Positions 1 through 10,545 of a stretch of DNA of 24,603 nucleotides are shown piece after piece (positions within the stretch are counted from its first letter, which is position 1; each line of letters opens with the position of its first letter). The DNA comes from Seminavis robusta (Eukaryota; Bacillariophyta; Bacillariophyceae; Naviculales; Naviculaceae), in NCBI GenBank assembly GCA_903772945.1, contig CAICTM010001676.1, positions 1-24,603 on the forward strand, given 5' to 3'. A model generated the notes under the pieces. It worked only from the letters and a program-made list of their open reading frames with translations, was not told where the DNA came from and did not search any database. Made by a program: the position numbers and the translations under genes.

Positions 1-70
1 GTTTTGAGAACGTGAGATCCCGCGTAGAGGTCGAGAAGACTCTCCGGGATGAAATGGACTTCGTCGCAAG

Positions 71-385
71 TTCACGCGCGTCAATCGTGACAGACTCACA
101 CATCCGTTCAAAGCAAACTGGAAATACATTAAGGAACGTCGCCAACGACTTATCCGCAAGAAACACCGATAAGGAGAGCACGCACTGTCCCTCATCAACA
201 CATGTCAACGACACTATGAATTTCATCAGTATCAGAACCGTCAATACGGTCAGCCAAGCACAAGGTCCTTACCACACAGACGAGTCAATAACAATGGCAC
301 TGTACGGCTCCGACACTACTTCGCTCAGCGGCAGTCTACCAGACTTGGAACATAAGTATTTACACCCATACAGGCCTGATCCCTT
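71..385 (+). pseudogene. Decayed Ty3/gypsy-like pol C-terminus
   Basis: The second forward frame resembles the end of a Ty3/gypsy integrase. It shows a basic helix (NWKYIKERRQRLIRKK at about 116-163) and further on VNNNGTVRLR at about 279-308, the type of sequence found in the chromodomain-free integrase tails of diatom gypsy elements. At least two in-frame stops interrupt it (near 167 and 350), so it is a relic. An overlapping 125-codon ORF starting at 12 is in another frame and looks like a shadow. The family call rests on remembered pattern similarity, not on a search; the retroelement relic is likely, the exact lineage is not certain. Confidence 0.45.
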
Positions 386-506
386 GTAGGATTGCCATCG
401 TGCGACGCACATGTCTACATCCATCTCCGGAGAGTGCCCCGCACTTAATTCTATGTTTCCTTGTCCGACTGATGTCGTGCCTTCCGTGACCTTGTCAGGG
501 GGCGAA

Positions 507-908
507 TGCAATACACGGCTCTTAGCCTTATTCGCGACTCGATCCTAGATAGGGTTTGAGTTCGACTCATGACTGAGTCTTTCGTGAATAGTCATTGAGA
601 CAGGGTTCTCATGACCGTCTAGTTCATACTAGGTGTGATGAAACATCGCGCTAGATATTTAGCTGGCGTGGAGAGATTCCACGCTACTAGAGATAAAGGT
701 AGACGAATCTTCCACGCGTTCCGTTTTTGGATCGTGGAGTGAGTAGGATTGCTACCGCCAACCTACTCTATCACACTCTACAGTCTCCGCGGGAGTTCAG
801 ATCTACGATCCTTGATTGTGGATCTCTCTCGTTGATTAGTTTTCATAGCTTTCTAATCCTCTCATAACTTTCATTCTCTCAAACTCAAAACACTCGAAAG
901 ATCTTTAC
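507..908 (+). repeat. Candidate LTR following the gypsy relic
   Basis: A purine-rich tract with GGGGG at about 498-503 is followed by TG at 507, as expected at a polypurine-tract/LTR junction downstream of pol. The next 400 bases lack coding potential, are rich in TCT and CTC near the end, and reach a CA at 908. No second LTR is in the window, so the boundaries are guesses. The rest of 400-1170 shows nothing else I can support. Confidence 0.25.
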
Positions 909-1173
909 ACTAGCTTTAGCGTAGTGCATTGTCGAGTGTGTGAAGGACAAGATTCCCCTTGTTTTAAGGTCTTATGTTGATCCCAAGAAGAAGGCCCCCG
1001 ATGGAGAGACTCATCTTCTTCAAGATATTCGGTAAGCAGCTTCAAGGATAGGTCGGATTCTCCCTCGGTTTCATATCGTGCAAATCTCCACAGCCATGAT
1101 ACTAACACTTCCCATTCGACCAAGTCATCTCCATCTAACTCGCTGACATATGAAACAAACTTTGGAGATTTGG

Positions 1174-2437
1174 TTAGATTTCTGTTGAGTTTGTGCCAGT
1201 TACAAAGTTAGACTGTTGTATTGGGAAATGGCTTCCAAAGGCTCTTTCATCTTCGTCAAAAGCAGCAACTTCGACCCGTGCCAGAGTATTAGCACTGTGC
1301 AAAAGTGGCATTGCATCTCTATAGAACCAGCGAAAAACCCAACGTGGTGCCGCCGGAAAATAGGCAAAGGTATGACTGAATGTTTGCCCATTTGCAGCTT
1401 TGCCTGATTCAGTCTGTAGCTCTCTCTTCTCCGCATTTGTTTTGAAAGTAATATCACCTGATTTATACTCGGGGTACATTCGGAAGAGCCGCTGTGCACT
1501 TTCTGTTGTCCATGCTAGTGCAAGAAGAATCAAGCCCGATCCGGTAATGGATAATGCATTCCTAACCTTTTCAGAAAATGCTGCAGCACTGTCGACTTCA
1601 TCAGCCAGAGCATTGGAATCAATGTCTTGAGGAGCGGCACCTCTTCGTCTTTGTCTAAATCTCAGGTGTCCAGTTTCAAAATCGGCAAACAAGACTACAA
1701 AAGCCTTTGTCTTATCTGACTGGAGCCGTGCGAGTAGCCGGTCAGCTGCTGTTGCTTCATCAGCAGGGACTTGCGTTTCAACACCATCAGCTGACATTAT
1801 CGAGAGCACAATCCCTTGCCGGAGATTCCGCTTCATGCCCTCCAGCTGCTTTGAACTCAGGTAGCACCAGTGGTTTCGTACAGCAAAGTTTTTATCACAC
1901 TGGGAGGCAAGTGATTTTTCAGGCACTGATCTGCCAATGTGACCGCCTCGGAACCCAAATGTTTGATCTGGACTTGAATTTGGCTAGGGTCGAGCTTCGG
2001 ATGTCCAATGTGTTTGTTGCTTCCGCCTTGTTTGGCTGGCAGGAACCATCGCCTGTTGCTCATTACTGAAGTAAACATAAAATAGAAAGGACAAACTTTG
2101 TCTTTTCCAATTATAGGTAACTGAGTTTGGTAGTAGGACTGTGTTGGGTTGCCTTTGATGGTGCTTCCTTTATAATACCTATGTCTCGGGCACACGACGT
2201 AAGGTAGGCTCTTCGTCTGTCATGCCTCTGTTTTTAACATTAAAGCTGCTTCCTTGCATGCAAGTGCAAATACAGACATCAGTTCCTCTTTGATAAACTT
2301 TTTGTCATCTTTGTTGAATTTGCTTGGCAGCCTCAGATACACGTCGGTCTTGTCAATTTTAGCATTGCCAAGCTGGCCAAGCGTTTGCATAATGTCAATT
2401 GTTATAGGAGTTTCATTTATTAGAGACGTTGCACAGC
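1174..2437 (-). pseudogene. MULE-type transposase relic
   Basis: Read on the minus strand, this is a broken transposase of the Mutator-like (MULE) superfamily. In order it shows an N-terminal stretch (about 2437-2224), a TGA stop near 2220, then in the same frame a zinc-binding-like region with RWFLPAKQGG and GHPKL (about 2060-1970). Near 1860-1870 the frame shifts. The second frame runs to 1174 and carries ADGVETQVPADE, then the DDE-domain region with GDITFKTNAEKR and APRWVFRWFY. The usual second acidic block after that (a DGD-type motif) is not intact; only DEDERAF is seen. The stop, the frameshift and the lost motif indicate an inactive copy. Terminal inverted repeats were not found. The superfamily call is from family pattern knowledge, and degradation limits confidence. 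Confidence 0.6.
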
Positions 2438-2589
2438 TACACTAATAGAAGGAGGGATCCACTCTTCTACATTGGTATCATATTGGGCAACATCATTCAG
2501 TTCAGCAAGATAGGTATCCATATTGGTTGTTGTGACACTTTGGTGGGTGCTTCAGTTCAGAGAGATCTGGCAACTTGGAGAACTGGCAA

Positions 2590-2762
2590 AAATTCGTCAT
2601 ATCATATGATACATATTGTATATATTATATATCATATATATCATATGGTTAATATATATAATAATATTATATTATCTGATTTTTATGATAATTGTGTTTC
2701 GTATGATACGTATGATACGTATCATGCGTATGATATATATGATACGTATTGTATAGTATAAC
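2590..2762. repeat. AT-rich palindromic low-complexity tract
   Basis: This tract is composed almost entirely of short alternating motifs such as CATATGATA, TATATCATATA and repeated GATACGTAT. The units are individually palindromic, so the tract can form cruciforms. The ORF crossing it (2429-2761) is an artefact of the repeat (runs of I, Y, D, H and T). No gene is supported between 2440 and 3560. Confidence 0.8.
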
Positions 2763-3398
2763 CCTTCCTCTAAGGTGCGTGCTTTTGGGGGCTTGTCGAG
2801 CAAATCGGTTCTGTGGCACGTCTCTGTGCAGCTTCTTGTGCAAGATCTGGATGCAAAATCAAAGGAATGAATTAGAGGTTCCTCAATATTTTGAAGGTGA
2901 CTGAAAAATCGTCTTGTGTGTTCTGTGCCTCTTTTAAAACCCGCTGTGGCTATTACTCGACCAAAAGTTCTGTTCAGCCATTTCGGATTTAAATAAAACT
3001 ACTAGGCAAACAATTCTTTTGACTTTTGGCCATTGGAAATCAATTATGGTGCTTGTAGTAAAATAATTAGTGAAGTATGCTAGATACAGAACAGCAGTAC
3101 AGTAGTACTGTAGCAAGTAGCATTCGTACTCGAAAACTCGTACTTAGTTTTAACCAGTTTTTACTCCATCGGTCTATAGTGTAAAAGCTTCGGTGGGGCG
3201 AGTCTTCTGCGGAAGCCAGCATTGTTTAGGGACCAGGCAACAACTAATTCAACGATTCCCCTCGCAACTCTTGCCCTGCATCTCAAGTAACTATTCATAC
3301 ATACAAGTATTGTAGCTACCGTACGAGTGGCTACAGCCATTGCGTTGCAATCCGATCGGTCGACTATCACTTGACTCCACTCGACTCGGCCCTCTCCT

Positions 3399-3476
3399 CC
3401 CACTTTTCTTCAAAGAGCCCATTTCACATACAGTCGTACCCACTTTTTGTTCAAAGAGCTCATTTCATATACTTTG
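3399..3476 (+). repeat. Imperfect 40-bp tandem duplication upstream of the LRR gene
   Basis: The segment CCCACTTTT..TTCAAAGAGC.CATTTCA.ATAC occurs twice in tandem with a period of about 40 bp, about 90-160 bp before the LRR gene start codon. Its position suggests promoter or 5' UTR sequence, but regulatory function is only an inference. Confidence 0.6.
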
Positions 3477-3560
3477 ACTCTACCAGTGTTCATCTATCTG
3501 GTTCAAGAAGCTACCGATTGCTGATTGCTGTACCAACATCAAATAACGTTTGTGGCGACC

Positions 3561-6056
3561 ATGAAGAAGTTGTCTGAGTCCGATCTGGTGTCAGAAGAAA
3601 GTGACACCCCTTCCAATACAGAAGAAGTGAGTACCTCGGACGATACAGAAATCAACTTGCTGGACGTTGTGGCTGCGAGGATTGAAGCTCACGGAACAGA
3701 GGAAAAGATCTCGTCCTTCTTGATGCATAATCGAAAGATCACATCCATTACTAATGCTGACGACATGACAAAAGCAATGGTCCAAGAAGGAAAAGGCCAG
3801 CAGCAAAAGGAAGTACATTCTGCACAGCGAGGCTCCCATGGAACTTGCAGTGACAGCATGAATGGGGCAGCCATGCGAATATTTGATCAACCGCTAAAAC
3901 AAGGATATCATGGAACTTGTAATGACACACTTACGCAAGAGGCTGCCATGCTAAGGTTTGATCAAAAGCTACATCAAGGATATCATGGAAATGATAATGC
4001 CATGCGAATGCTGGACCAGAAGCTACAACAAGGACATCTTGCCAATCTTAACCCAAGCAGCCAACCATCACAAAGTGAGGCCACAGAGAACGACCCAGGA
4101 GCCCCCCCTCAAGAATCCTTTGAAGAACCACAAGACCTTGCAGAACCAGGAGCCTATGCCGTGGCACCCACACCGTTTGACAACGATGATGCCGAGAATG
4201 TTATGGAAGAAAGGCAGGACATTGACCCACCACCACCGGAGCAGGACAACTCTGGTTTGGCAGTTGCACGAGAGGTGCAGAACGATCCAGAAGATCCAAG
4301 AAGCCTGCCACAAGCAGAAGAGTATAATGAGAATAGAGAGTCACATACCCAAGAGTCAAATAAGCAGATTGCATTGGTTCTTGGCTACGGCCTCTGTTTT
4401 GTTGTTCTCGTTGTACTACTTGCGGTCCTGTTGGGGAAATCAGGCGATGGAACTGAAGCTCAGCCGGCCATGGAACCTGTCGAACCCAACAAAGAAGATG
4501 CCCCTATGGACTCTAGCATACCTCCCAGTGCATCTCCTATCTTTGAACAGCTCCTGAGCTACTTCCCAAACTACACTATCCAGGCATTGGAGGTCCAAGA
4601 GTCTCCACAATCCAAAGCATTGGATTGGCTGTTGGATGATCCAGATCTAATGGAGTATGTTGATCTGGAATGGAGGGTGAAGCAGCGGTTTGCCCTGGTG
4701 GCACTGTTTCACTCTACTGATGGCTTCAACTGGACAAACTCTGATAACTGGCTGAGTTATAGCCACCATGAGTGTTTCTGGTATGCAAGTGGATCCATTC
4801 CCTTTCCGATCCCTGGGTCAGGTGACAACCATTTCAGAGTGGAGTATCAGAATCCATGCCATCTACCAAGCAATGATGCAGGCGCAAATGACACTATGGA
4901 TGCAATGGACCTGATTGAGGACCCAACTCAAGGTTCCTACAAACAGCTGTGGTTTCACATGAACGGCTTGGCAGGCCAGCTGCCAGAAGAAATCTACTGG
5001 CTGACAAATTTGAAGACAATGAGTCTCTTCGTCAATATGCTTGGTGGGCCCATATCTTCGCAGATTGGTCAGTTGCAAGATTTGGAAGCAGCAATCTTCA
5101 GCTTCACTGATGTCACAGGGACTCTCCCCACTGAGATTGGGATGTTGAGTGACACTCTTGCCTTCTTTCTCAGTGAGCAAACTCAACTGTCTGGGACGCT
5201 TCCTACTGAGATTGGTATGCTTTCCAAAGTGGACACATTGTTGATGGACACAAATCATTTCTCAGGCACCATTCCAACAGAACTGTTCCAACTCACCAAT
5301 CTTCAGATGATTTACTTGGACGAGAACAGTCTGACTGGGACGTTGGCATCCGACATTGGCTTGCTTCGAGACCTTGACTGGGTTTTGCTTTGGGATAACC
5401 TCTTGACAGGTACGGTACATTGCTTTCGATGGATTACATTTCTTTCTCTGGAGCAATTCCATTTTTTTCAACTCGCCAAACTGGTTCTCTTTATCACAGG
5501 TACATTGCCGACTGAACTCGGTCTTCTCAATCATACCTCTGAACTATCTTTGGATGCAAATCTTTTTCGTGGACCAGTAAGTTCTAGCTAAGCTTGCAAG
5601 CAAGAACCTCTTTGTGTGGATACCAACCTGTGTTTCTTGTTATAGATTCCTTCTGAACTCGGCATGCTGAATTCAAAACTTCGGAGGCTTTGTCTCAATG
5701 GCAATCGGCTGGAATCTCCCATACCAACTGAACTTGGTTTAATGTCATCTGTGATCGTCATGGAGCTACAGAACAACACTCTTTCAGGCCAAGTTCCATC
5801 TGAGATTGCAGCTCTGCCCCACCTCACTCACTTTCTGGCACAGGAGAACAGACTCACCGAAACGATCCCACACGAGTTCTTCAGCTTTCTCGAAACCAAT
5901 GGTACATCCACCTTGAAGGTTTTCAATTTCAGCAAAAATTTGCTCAGGGAACAAGATGATTCTTGCTGGGTTAATGAAACCTTCCAACAGACACCATCTC
6001 TTTGCAATCCCTTCGCCATCTTTGCATATCATTGTAACTGTCAGTGCCACTGTTGA
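3561..6056 (+). CDS. Transmembrane leucine-rich-repeat protein, three exons
   Basis: Predicted 778-aa single-pass membrane protein. I chose the ATG at 3561 (context GCGACCATGA, opening MKKLSES) over an upstream in-frame ATG at 3525. Exons are 3561-5409, 5500-5576 and 5646-6056; both introns (90 and 69 nt) are GT-AG and restore LRR continuity (LTG|TLPTE and RGP|IPSEL). The N-terminal 265 residues are acidic and glutamine-rich and include imperfect repeats around FDQ-L-QGYHG (residues about 105-155). One hydrophobic segment lies at about 268-290 (LVLGYGLCFVVLVVLLAVLL). The ectodomain has a WL..S.HECFW-type LRR cap, then about eight plant-type LRRs (GTLPTEIG..), and a Cys-rich end. No kinase or other signalling domain is present. 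Diatom genomes carry large families of such proteins. A receptor or adhesion role is inferred, and the ligand is unknown. Confidence 0.85.
5410..5499 (+). other. Intron 1 of the LRR gene
   Basis: Donor GTACGG after TTGACAG and acceptor TATCACAG. The length of 90 nt is a multiple of three without a stop, so an unspliced reading stays open. Splicing is favoured because it joins two LRR half-units into a perfect TGTLPTELG consensus, while the retained sequence encodes an aromatic insert that disrupts the repeat. Confidence 0.75.
5577..5645 (+). other. Intron 2 of the LRR gene
   Basis: Donor GTAAGT after GGACCA and acceptor GTTATAG; 69 nt with an in-frame stop if retained. Removal gives RGPIPSELG, a canonical LRR junction. 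Confidence 0.85.
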
Positions 6057-6500
6057 TTGGATTGGGATACATGGCTGGTCATTCCTGATCTATTTTTCTC
6101 GGCCTGGCCTTGAGCTGCTTTTGAACTGGGCTTGGGCTGAGCTTTGGCAAGTGAACAAGCGCAACTAGCTAGCCAGCAGTATTGTTGTTGGCTGTGAGTA
6201 GAAGTAACACCCTTTTGCATGTAATTCGATATTTTATCTTCTTGGGGGTTCTTCTTCACCGTCAACTGCTGTGCATTGCTTTGCTCACAAAGAATCCTAC
6301 AAATAGAGTAGATGCTCACAACATCCTCTTGCAGTACATGCTCAATGATAGCCACCCCTGTTTCTCCTATTGACTGACGCCAGAGCTACCTCATCCACCG
6401 AAGTAAAGTTCCCTTCCTACCGGTACCACTGCTCGTTGTGCCGAAGAAAAGCTCCCGGAAGGTCCGGGGGCCTTGAAGTCACAACGGATTGATTGCTTCT

Positions 6501-6880
6501 CTAAAGTTTCCGAGCATCCACTTGTCGACCCTTGCTCTTCTGTTGCTGTTCTTTCACCTTGGTAACAGCGAAATCCACGATCTTCTTTACTGCGCAGTTG
6601 GTGACAAAGATCGCGTTTTCCATCTGCTTCGCAACCCAAATCATTCCACGAGGAGCCTTCGCACGGGTTTTTTCCGTCCTCCAAGATTTCCTCTGGTACC
6701 GGTACCAGAGACGTGAATGAGATCACCAACGTGTGGCTTCCTTTCCATGTCCAAATCCAGGTCCATTTCAATCCTCTTGAGGGCTTGCTTTGGTGTCTCT
6801 CCTCTTGGTCTGGAAGTTTTCGCCGCTGTTCCTTGGTGATAATAGCTCTTGTGTTTTTGCTGTTGTTGTTTTGCAGCCAT
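6501..6880 (-). other. Unrecognised, weakly coding-like stretch
   Basis: I do not recognise this. On the minus strand an ATG at 6880 opens 80 codons of basic, glutamine-rich protein (starting MAAKQQQQ) that stop at 6641. A second frame overlaps it and ends at 6503-6501, containing GMIWVAKQMENAIFV and AVKKIVDFAVTKVKEQQQKS, which looks more protein-like than random. The two could be exons of a small basic protein or a frame-broken gene, but no convincing splice pair was found. The rest of 6060-7770 holds only overlapping ORFs without family features, and several GGTACC-rich spots (6420, 6695, 7197). Confidence 0.2.
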
Positions 6881-7769
6881 GTTTGATCCGTATTGCTGGA
6901 TTGTTCTGAGCGCGTCATCGACCTGGCGCACTCTCATGACATACGGATCTAGCCAGAAGCAAGGCATCCCTTGGGATTGCGTCAGCATGTGAATTGTGGC
7001 AATTTTTATCTTGGAGGAGTATTGCAGGCTTCTCTTGCTCCAATAGCTGTTTTCGTTCTTGACGTTGAATCTTTTGCACCTCTTGGCACGCCATGGGCCT
7101 CTTGACCAGACAACTGGGCGAGCTGGGTCAGGGCTAGCGAGACTCCCATGATGAGAGGATGCGGGATTCTTCTTGATTACATGTAGTCCTGGTATCGGTA
7201 CCAGGTACTTGCAGTCGGGAAAAAGCGTCACACAACGCCAACACATCCAGTGTATGAGGCACACAAAGTCAATCACAAAGTCCATTTCAAATGGTATTGT
7301 ATACATATTCACAAGTACTCCAGAGTTACAAAAGGAGCCGCCGATCTTCCGATTTGCTTGTCATCTTGTTGTACCGCATCTGTCCTGCGATTGCCGCAAA
7401 GCGGTGAGATTAGAAATAAGCCAGTACAAGCTGGATAAATCTCGCTTGAGACTGATCGTTTCCGACCTCTCTGTCTTCAGGTTTGTTGCTGGGAAGCAAG
7501 GAATTGAAAACCTCCAAGGAAGCGAACCAAAAGAGCCCCTGGCGCATGTGGACAAGAAGCTACTAGTACTTGCCAGCTCGGAGTCAGCCTGCCTCCCCGC
7601 CCCGAGTACAATGGGCAGGGCTCACCATTCGAGGGCAGTCGGGGGTTGATGGCTGGGAGCGAGGCCATTGCAGCCCTTGCTTGGGTTTCGACTGGGGACT
7701 GGGGAGCCGCCAAGAAGGAACATGTGGGTGTTCTTCCTAGCTAGCTACTGGTAGTTTGTATCAGTAGTA

Positions 7770-8168
7770 GCACAAGGAAATTCTTTCACAAGCACCCCTA
7801 AGCCATGTATTGTGTAGTTTGCGCCATTTTCCAAATTCATTCAGCAGTTGAGAACCTTAAACCGTCCTTAGCCTTGCAGGCGGAAAATCTTTAAATAATC
7901 GAAGCATTCCCCCTCCCGGCAGTTTTCGAGAAGTTTTGAAAATTCTGACTCCACTTCCCAGCATGACGAACTCAAATCCATCCAAAGTCTTTCCAGGAAG
8001 ATCCGAGATACGATTACTAGTAGCATCACACCCCGCATACCGGTAGCTAGCTAGGCCCGTGTGCCTTGCATGTGTTCCTAAAACTTCGCACCAATACTGA
8101 AGGAAGCTCATTAATTTTCCAAATCTAAAGACCCCCGAAGGACGCTCAAAGTCAAAGCCGATCATACA
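7770..8168 (+). promoter_or_regulatory. Upstream region of the recombinase gene, conserved with its second copy
   Basis: This stretch aligns by eye with the reverse complement of about 11080-10711, in front of the second recombinase start. Shared blocks, in order, are a CTTTCACAA..ACCC block, GCGCCAT, CAGCAGTTG or CAACAGTTG, CTTAAAC.GTC.TTAGC, a TTAAATAA TATA-like box at 7891-7898 (the other copy at about 10949-10956), and TTCTGAC.CCACT.CCCAGCA. Conservation of spaced blocks suggests promoter and leader sequence. The homology fades left of about 7770, which may mark the edge of the inserted element. Confidence 0.6.
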
Positions 8169-10133
8169 ATGACGCTGACACCCCAACGCAAAAACTCCCT
8201 GGGTTCCGTCCATGTTGACTTCTATGCTTCAGCTTCCAAGTCGTGTCAGTCAAAACACAACACCACTGCTTCAAAGATCCAAGACTACCTCGACGCACTC
8301 CAAGACCGTCTTGGGTTACCGAAATTCAATTACGGAGACATCACCGAAACCGGTGGTTCTTTCTCAACCAACGATGACGATGTGACAAAGTGGTGGTTTG
8401 CTTTCTTTGAAAGCCAACCCGCCTTTTGGTTCAGCCTTAAAAAAACCACTGGAGAAGACTACGCCGTGGGCACCCTTGAACGGTACATGCCTTCCATCAA
8501 GAACCAATTGACAAAGAAGTTCATGCTCTCCCCCTACCTTAAAGTCATCGAAGCCACCTACACCTCCGCCTACAGCTCCTTGAAAGCCATGGTGAAGGAA
8601 CGCAAGAGAGCATCACCCACGATCAAGAACAAAGTGTACTCCAGCGCAGACATTGCGTTCATCCTACAACGCTGTCTTTGGTTCAATCTAGAGAAGTATA
8701 TTGACTTCTTCGTCTTTCAAACAACAACTCTTCGACTCTGCAGTAGAGCAACCGAGACATCTCGCCTCTCCGTGCAGAACCTCTCTAATAGAGAGGTGTG
8801 TGAAGGATCCCTCAACAACATTCTCCAGTGTTATCTTGTACGTGACAAAATGGGTGTCGACAACAACCATCCTTTGATCCCCAACAAATACGATGTTTTC
8901 GGTGACCCTGTTGTTGCCATTGGTTTGGCCCTGTTCATACACAATGACAAACTTCTCATGCCATCAATCGGCAACCTCAACGGTGACTCTGCTGTTTCAG
9001 CCCACTACACAACAATGTTGAATTCCATCTGGAAGCGCTACCCCCCCACAGAGAACTCATCCATTCGAAAAGGCTCGTCACACTTTGGGAAGCACACTGC
9101 TCAGTTTCTCCTCGATGGAGCCAAACTCCACATTGCCGCACAACTGTTTGGTGGATGGAATGTCGGCGAAGGAGCCCGTTCTGAGTACTTCTCCAACCCC
9201 TTTCCATACCTCCTCGATGGTGCCAAAGCCCTCGCAGGTTATTCCAAAGTCGGAGGCGACTATCAACGTGTTACCATCCCATCTTACGACGCCAAAGATA
9301 TAGGTGACAAGATCTGTTCAGTTTTCTTTGGACATATCCCTGAAGACTTACTCTGCGTCCAAGTAAAGCAAATGATTCTAATGTGCGTCCTATCCAAATG
9401 GGATCAGCTACTACACCACATCCGTGCAGAACCCAATGGCTTATTCAAGGACCCAAAGAACCACATCATTGTCGCGACCCTCATGCAACGACTCTCGCGA
9501 GATGGCATTGAACTATCTGATTTCAAAAAATTCAAGTCGTCATGCAAAGAACTAATCGACAAGACCAACGCCATTCACGATGCCTCCTCCACTTTCCCCA
9601 CCCCGACCCTACCCCCGACTCCCATGACCAAGATAAACCCAAGTTCAGATTACCACGTTTCCCTATTCCAACATGAATTGAAGATCCGACCCCTCAAAGC
9701 GCTCCTAGACCTTGTCACAAGGAACACCGACCCAAAGATTGTCTTCATCAATTTCTTCGCCTACAGCTTCATGGAATCCTACAAGTCAACCCCCAAGCTT
9801 GACAACCGCATGAAATGCAAGTATAGAAAGATCAAGGCTGCCATCAGGGTCATGGTCCGGTTCCTTGACACCTTCCCAACTCCGAAACCATCACTGGAAG
9901 ACGCCGGTGTCATGATGCATCGTATCAAGAGTGCGCTGTTGAGTGAGGCTTCAAGCGTTAAAACCCAAGGTAAACAACCATTCAATGCTACGACACCACT
10001 CCACTTCTCCATCATCCGCGCCAATGAAGAACTCCTCACTGACAAGACAAAGCCCTGGTATCGTTCCCTCCCACTCAACACCCCCCACTCCTTCATCGAA
10101 CACGTCTACCACCACAAGATCTACCAGATCTAA
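8169..10133 (+). CDS. Crypton-like tyrosine recombinase (654 aa)
   Basis: Uninterrupted ORF with the spaced catalytic pattern of tyrosine recombinases, which cut and rejoin DNA through a 3'-phosphotyrosine. An R..E box (TTTLRLCSRATETSRL) places the first catalytic Arg at R193. It is followed by HFGKHTAQFLL (H305, K308), LFGGW (W330) and SEYF (candidate nucleophile Y340). Spacing fits the H-x-x-R ... G-W ... Y catalytic core, but Lys stands where the second Arg is usual. The N-terminal 190 residues would be the core-binding domain. The last 300 residues are unrecognised and contain a Thr/Pro-rich linker near 480-490. Stramenopile Cryptons (CryptonS) are the closest known concept. An origin hairpin lies about 95 bp after the stop, and a second N-terminal copy sits inverted at 10710. 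The ORF is probably functional as sequence. A capsid function was considered and not supported. Confidence 0.65.
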   Translation: MTLTPQRKNSLGSVHVDFYASASKSCQSKHNTTASKIQDYLDALQDRLGLPKFNYGDITETGGSFSTNDDDVTKWWFAFFESQPAFWFSLKKTTGEDYAVGTLERYMPSIKNQLTKKFMLSPYLKVIEATYTSAYSSLKAMVKERKRASPTIKNKVYSSADIAFILQRCLWFNLEKYIDFFVFQTTTLRLCSRATETSRLSVQNLSNREVCEGSLNNILQCYLVRDKMGVDNNHPLIPNKYDVFGDPVVAIGLALFIHNDKLLMPSIGNLNGDSAVSAHYTTMLNSIWKRYPPTENSSIRKGSSHFGKHTAQFLLDGAKLHIAAQLFGGWNVGEGARSEYFSNPFPYLLDGAKALAGYSKVGGDYQRVTIPSYDAKDIGDKICSVFFGHIPEDLLCVQVKQMILMCVLSKWDQLLHHIRAEPNGLFKDPKNHIIVATLMQRLSRDGIELSDFKKFKSSCKELIDKTNAIHDASSTFPTPTLPPTPMTKINPSSDYHVSLFQHELKIRPLKALLDLVTRNTDPKIVFINFFAYSFMESYKSTPKLDNRMKCKYRKIKAAIRVMVRFLDTFPTPKPSLEDAGVMMHRIKSALLSEASSVKTQGKQPFNATTPLHFSIIRANEELLTDKTKPWYRSLPLNTPHSFIEHVYHHKIYQI

Positions 10134-10205
10134 GCAACGAAGCAAATATAATTTTTTATTATTTTTTGGTGTCCTCTTTTCCCGCAAGCGTGCCACGCTC
10201 ACGCT

Positions 10206-10340
10206 CAATCTCTATCCTTAATGAAATAGATGGGCCTGAGGTGAGATTATCCATTATTACCTCACCTCGGACCCATGGCCCCCCTACTCTTTTAGTATAG
10301 GAACAGCTGAGACGGGCCAAACTATAATTGAAGGTTCCCT
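10206..10340 (+). other. CRESS-type origin block, left copy
   Basis: A 16-bp stem (10230-10245 with 10261-10276, one C/A mismatch and one T/G pair) encloses a 15-nt loop that ends in CATTATTAC (10252-10260), matching the NANTATTAC nonanucleotide nicked by CRESS-DNA Rep proteins. About 135 bp around it is repeated in the same orientation at 17693-17828. GGCC-containing words (GGGCC, GGCCC) recur in and beside the stem and may be Rep-binding iterons, which is a guess. Confidence 0.75.
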
Positions 10341-10431
10341 ACGTCATCTAAAGGAACCGAAGATTTAGAGTTAGGCTCGTGTCAGCTTCCCCCCCGACAC
10401 CAAACAAGCCTACTACGGCCGATTAAGTAGC

Positions 10432-10519
10432 ATGACTAGACGACTGACACAACTCGAAAAGGTCCACAACAACTCGAACAACAGCAAACAGAGATTTCAA
10501 TATCAACCATCCTCGATTA
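10432..10519 (+). CDS. Start of an unknown ORF cut by the assembly gap
   Basis: An ATG at 10432 opens 29 codons (beginning MTRRLTQLEK, then Asn/Gln-rich) that run into the run of N without a stop. It lies about 155 bp after the origin hairpin and reads away from it. It is too short to identify. In ssDNA viruses a structural gene can start at this position with a basic N-terminus, but there is no direct support for that here. The rest of 10341-10431 shows nothing recognisable. Confidence 0.3.
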
Positions 10520-10544
10520 NNNNNNNNNNNNNNNNNNNNNNNNN
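10520..10544. other. Assembly gap (25 N)
   Basis: A run of 25 undetermined bases separates the post-origin ORF start from the inverted second recombinase fragment. The round length suggests a placeholder of unknown true size. The gap lies between inverted copies of related sequence, where assemblers often collapse or break. Confidence 0.95.
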
Positions 10545-10545
10545 T

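Noticed and set aside
905..1123. 72-aa minus-strand ORF between the LTR candidate and the MULE relic
   Set aside because: It has no protein-family features, and its position between two transposon relics makes chance likely.
2429..2761. 110-aa ORF over the AT-rich tract
   Set aside because: Its composition is dictated by the GATACGTAT-type repeat, and no domain is seen.
8169..10133. The 654-aa ORF as a viral capsid protein
   Set aside because: The spaced R..E, H-x-x-K, GGW and Y motifs fit a tyrosine recombinase, and there is no basic N-terminus or jelly-roll-like pattern that I can see. Not fully excluded for the C-terminal half.
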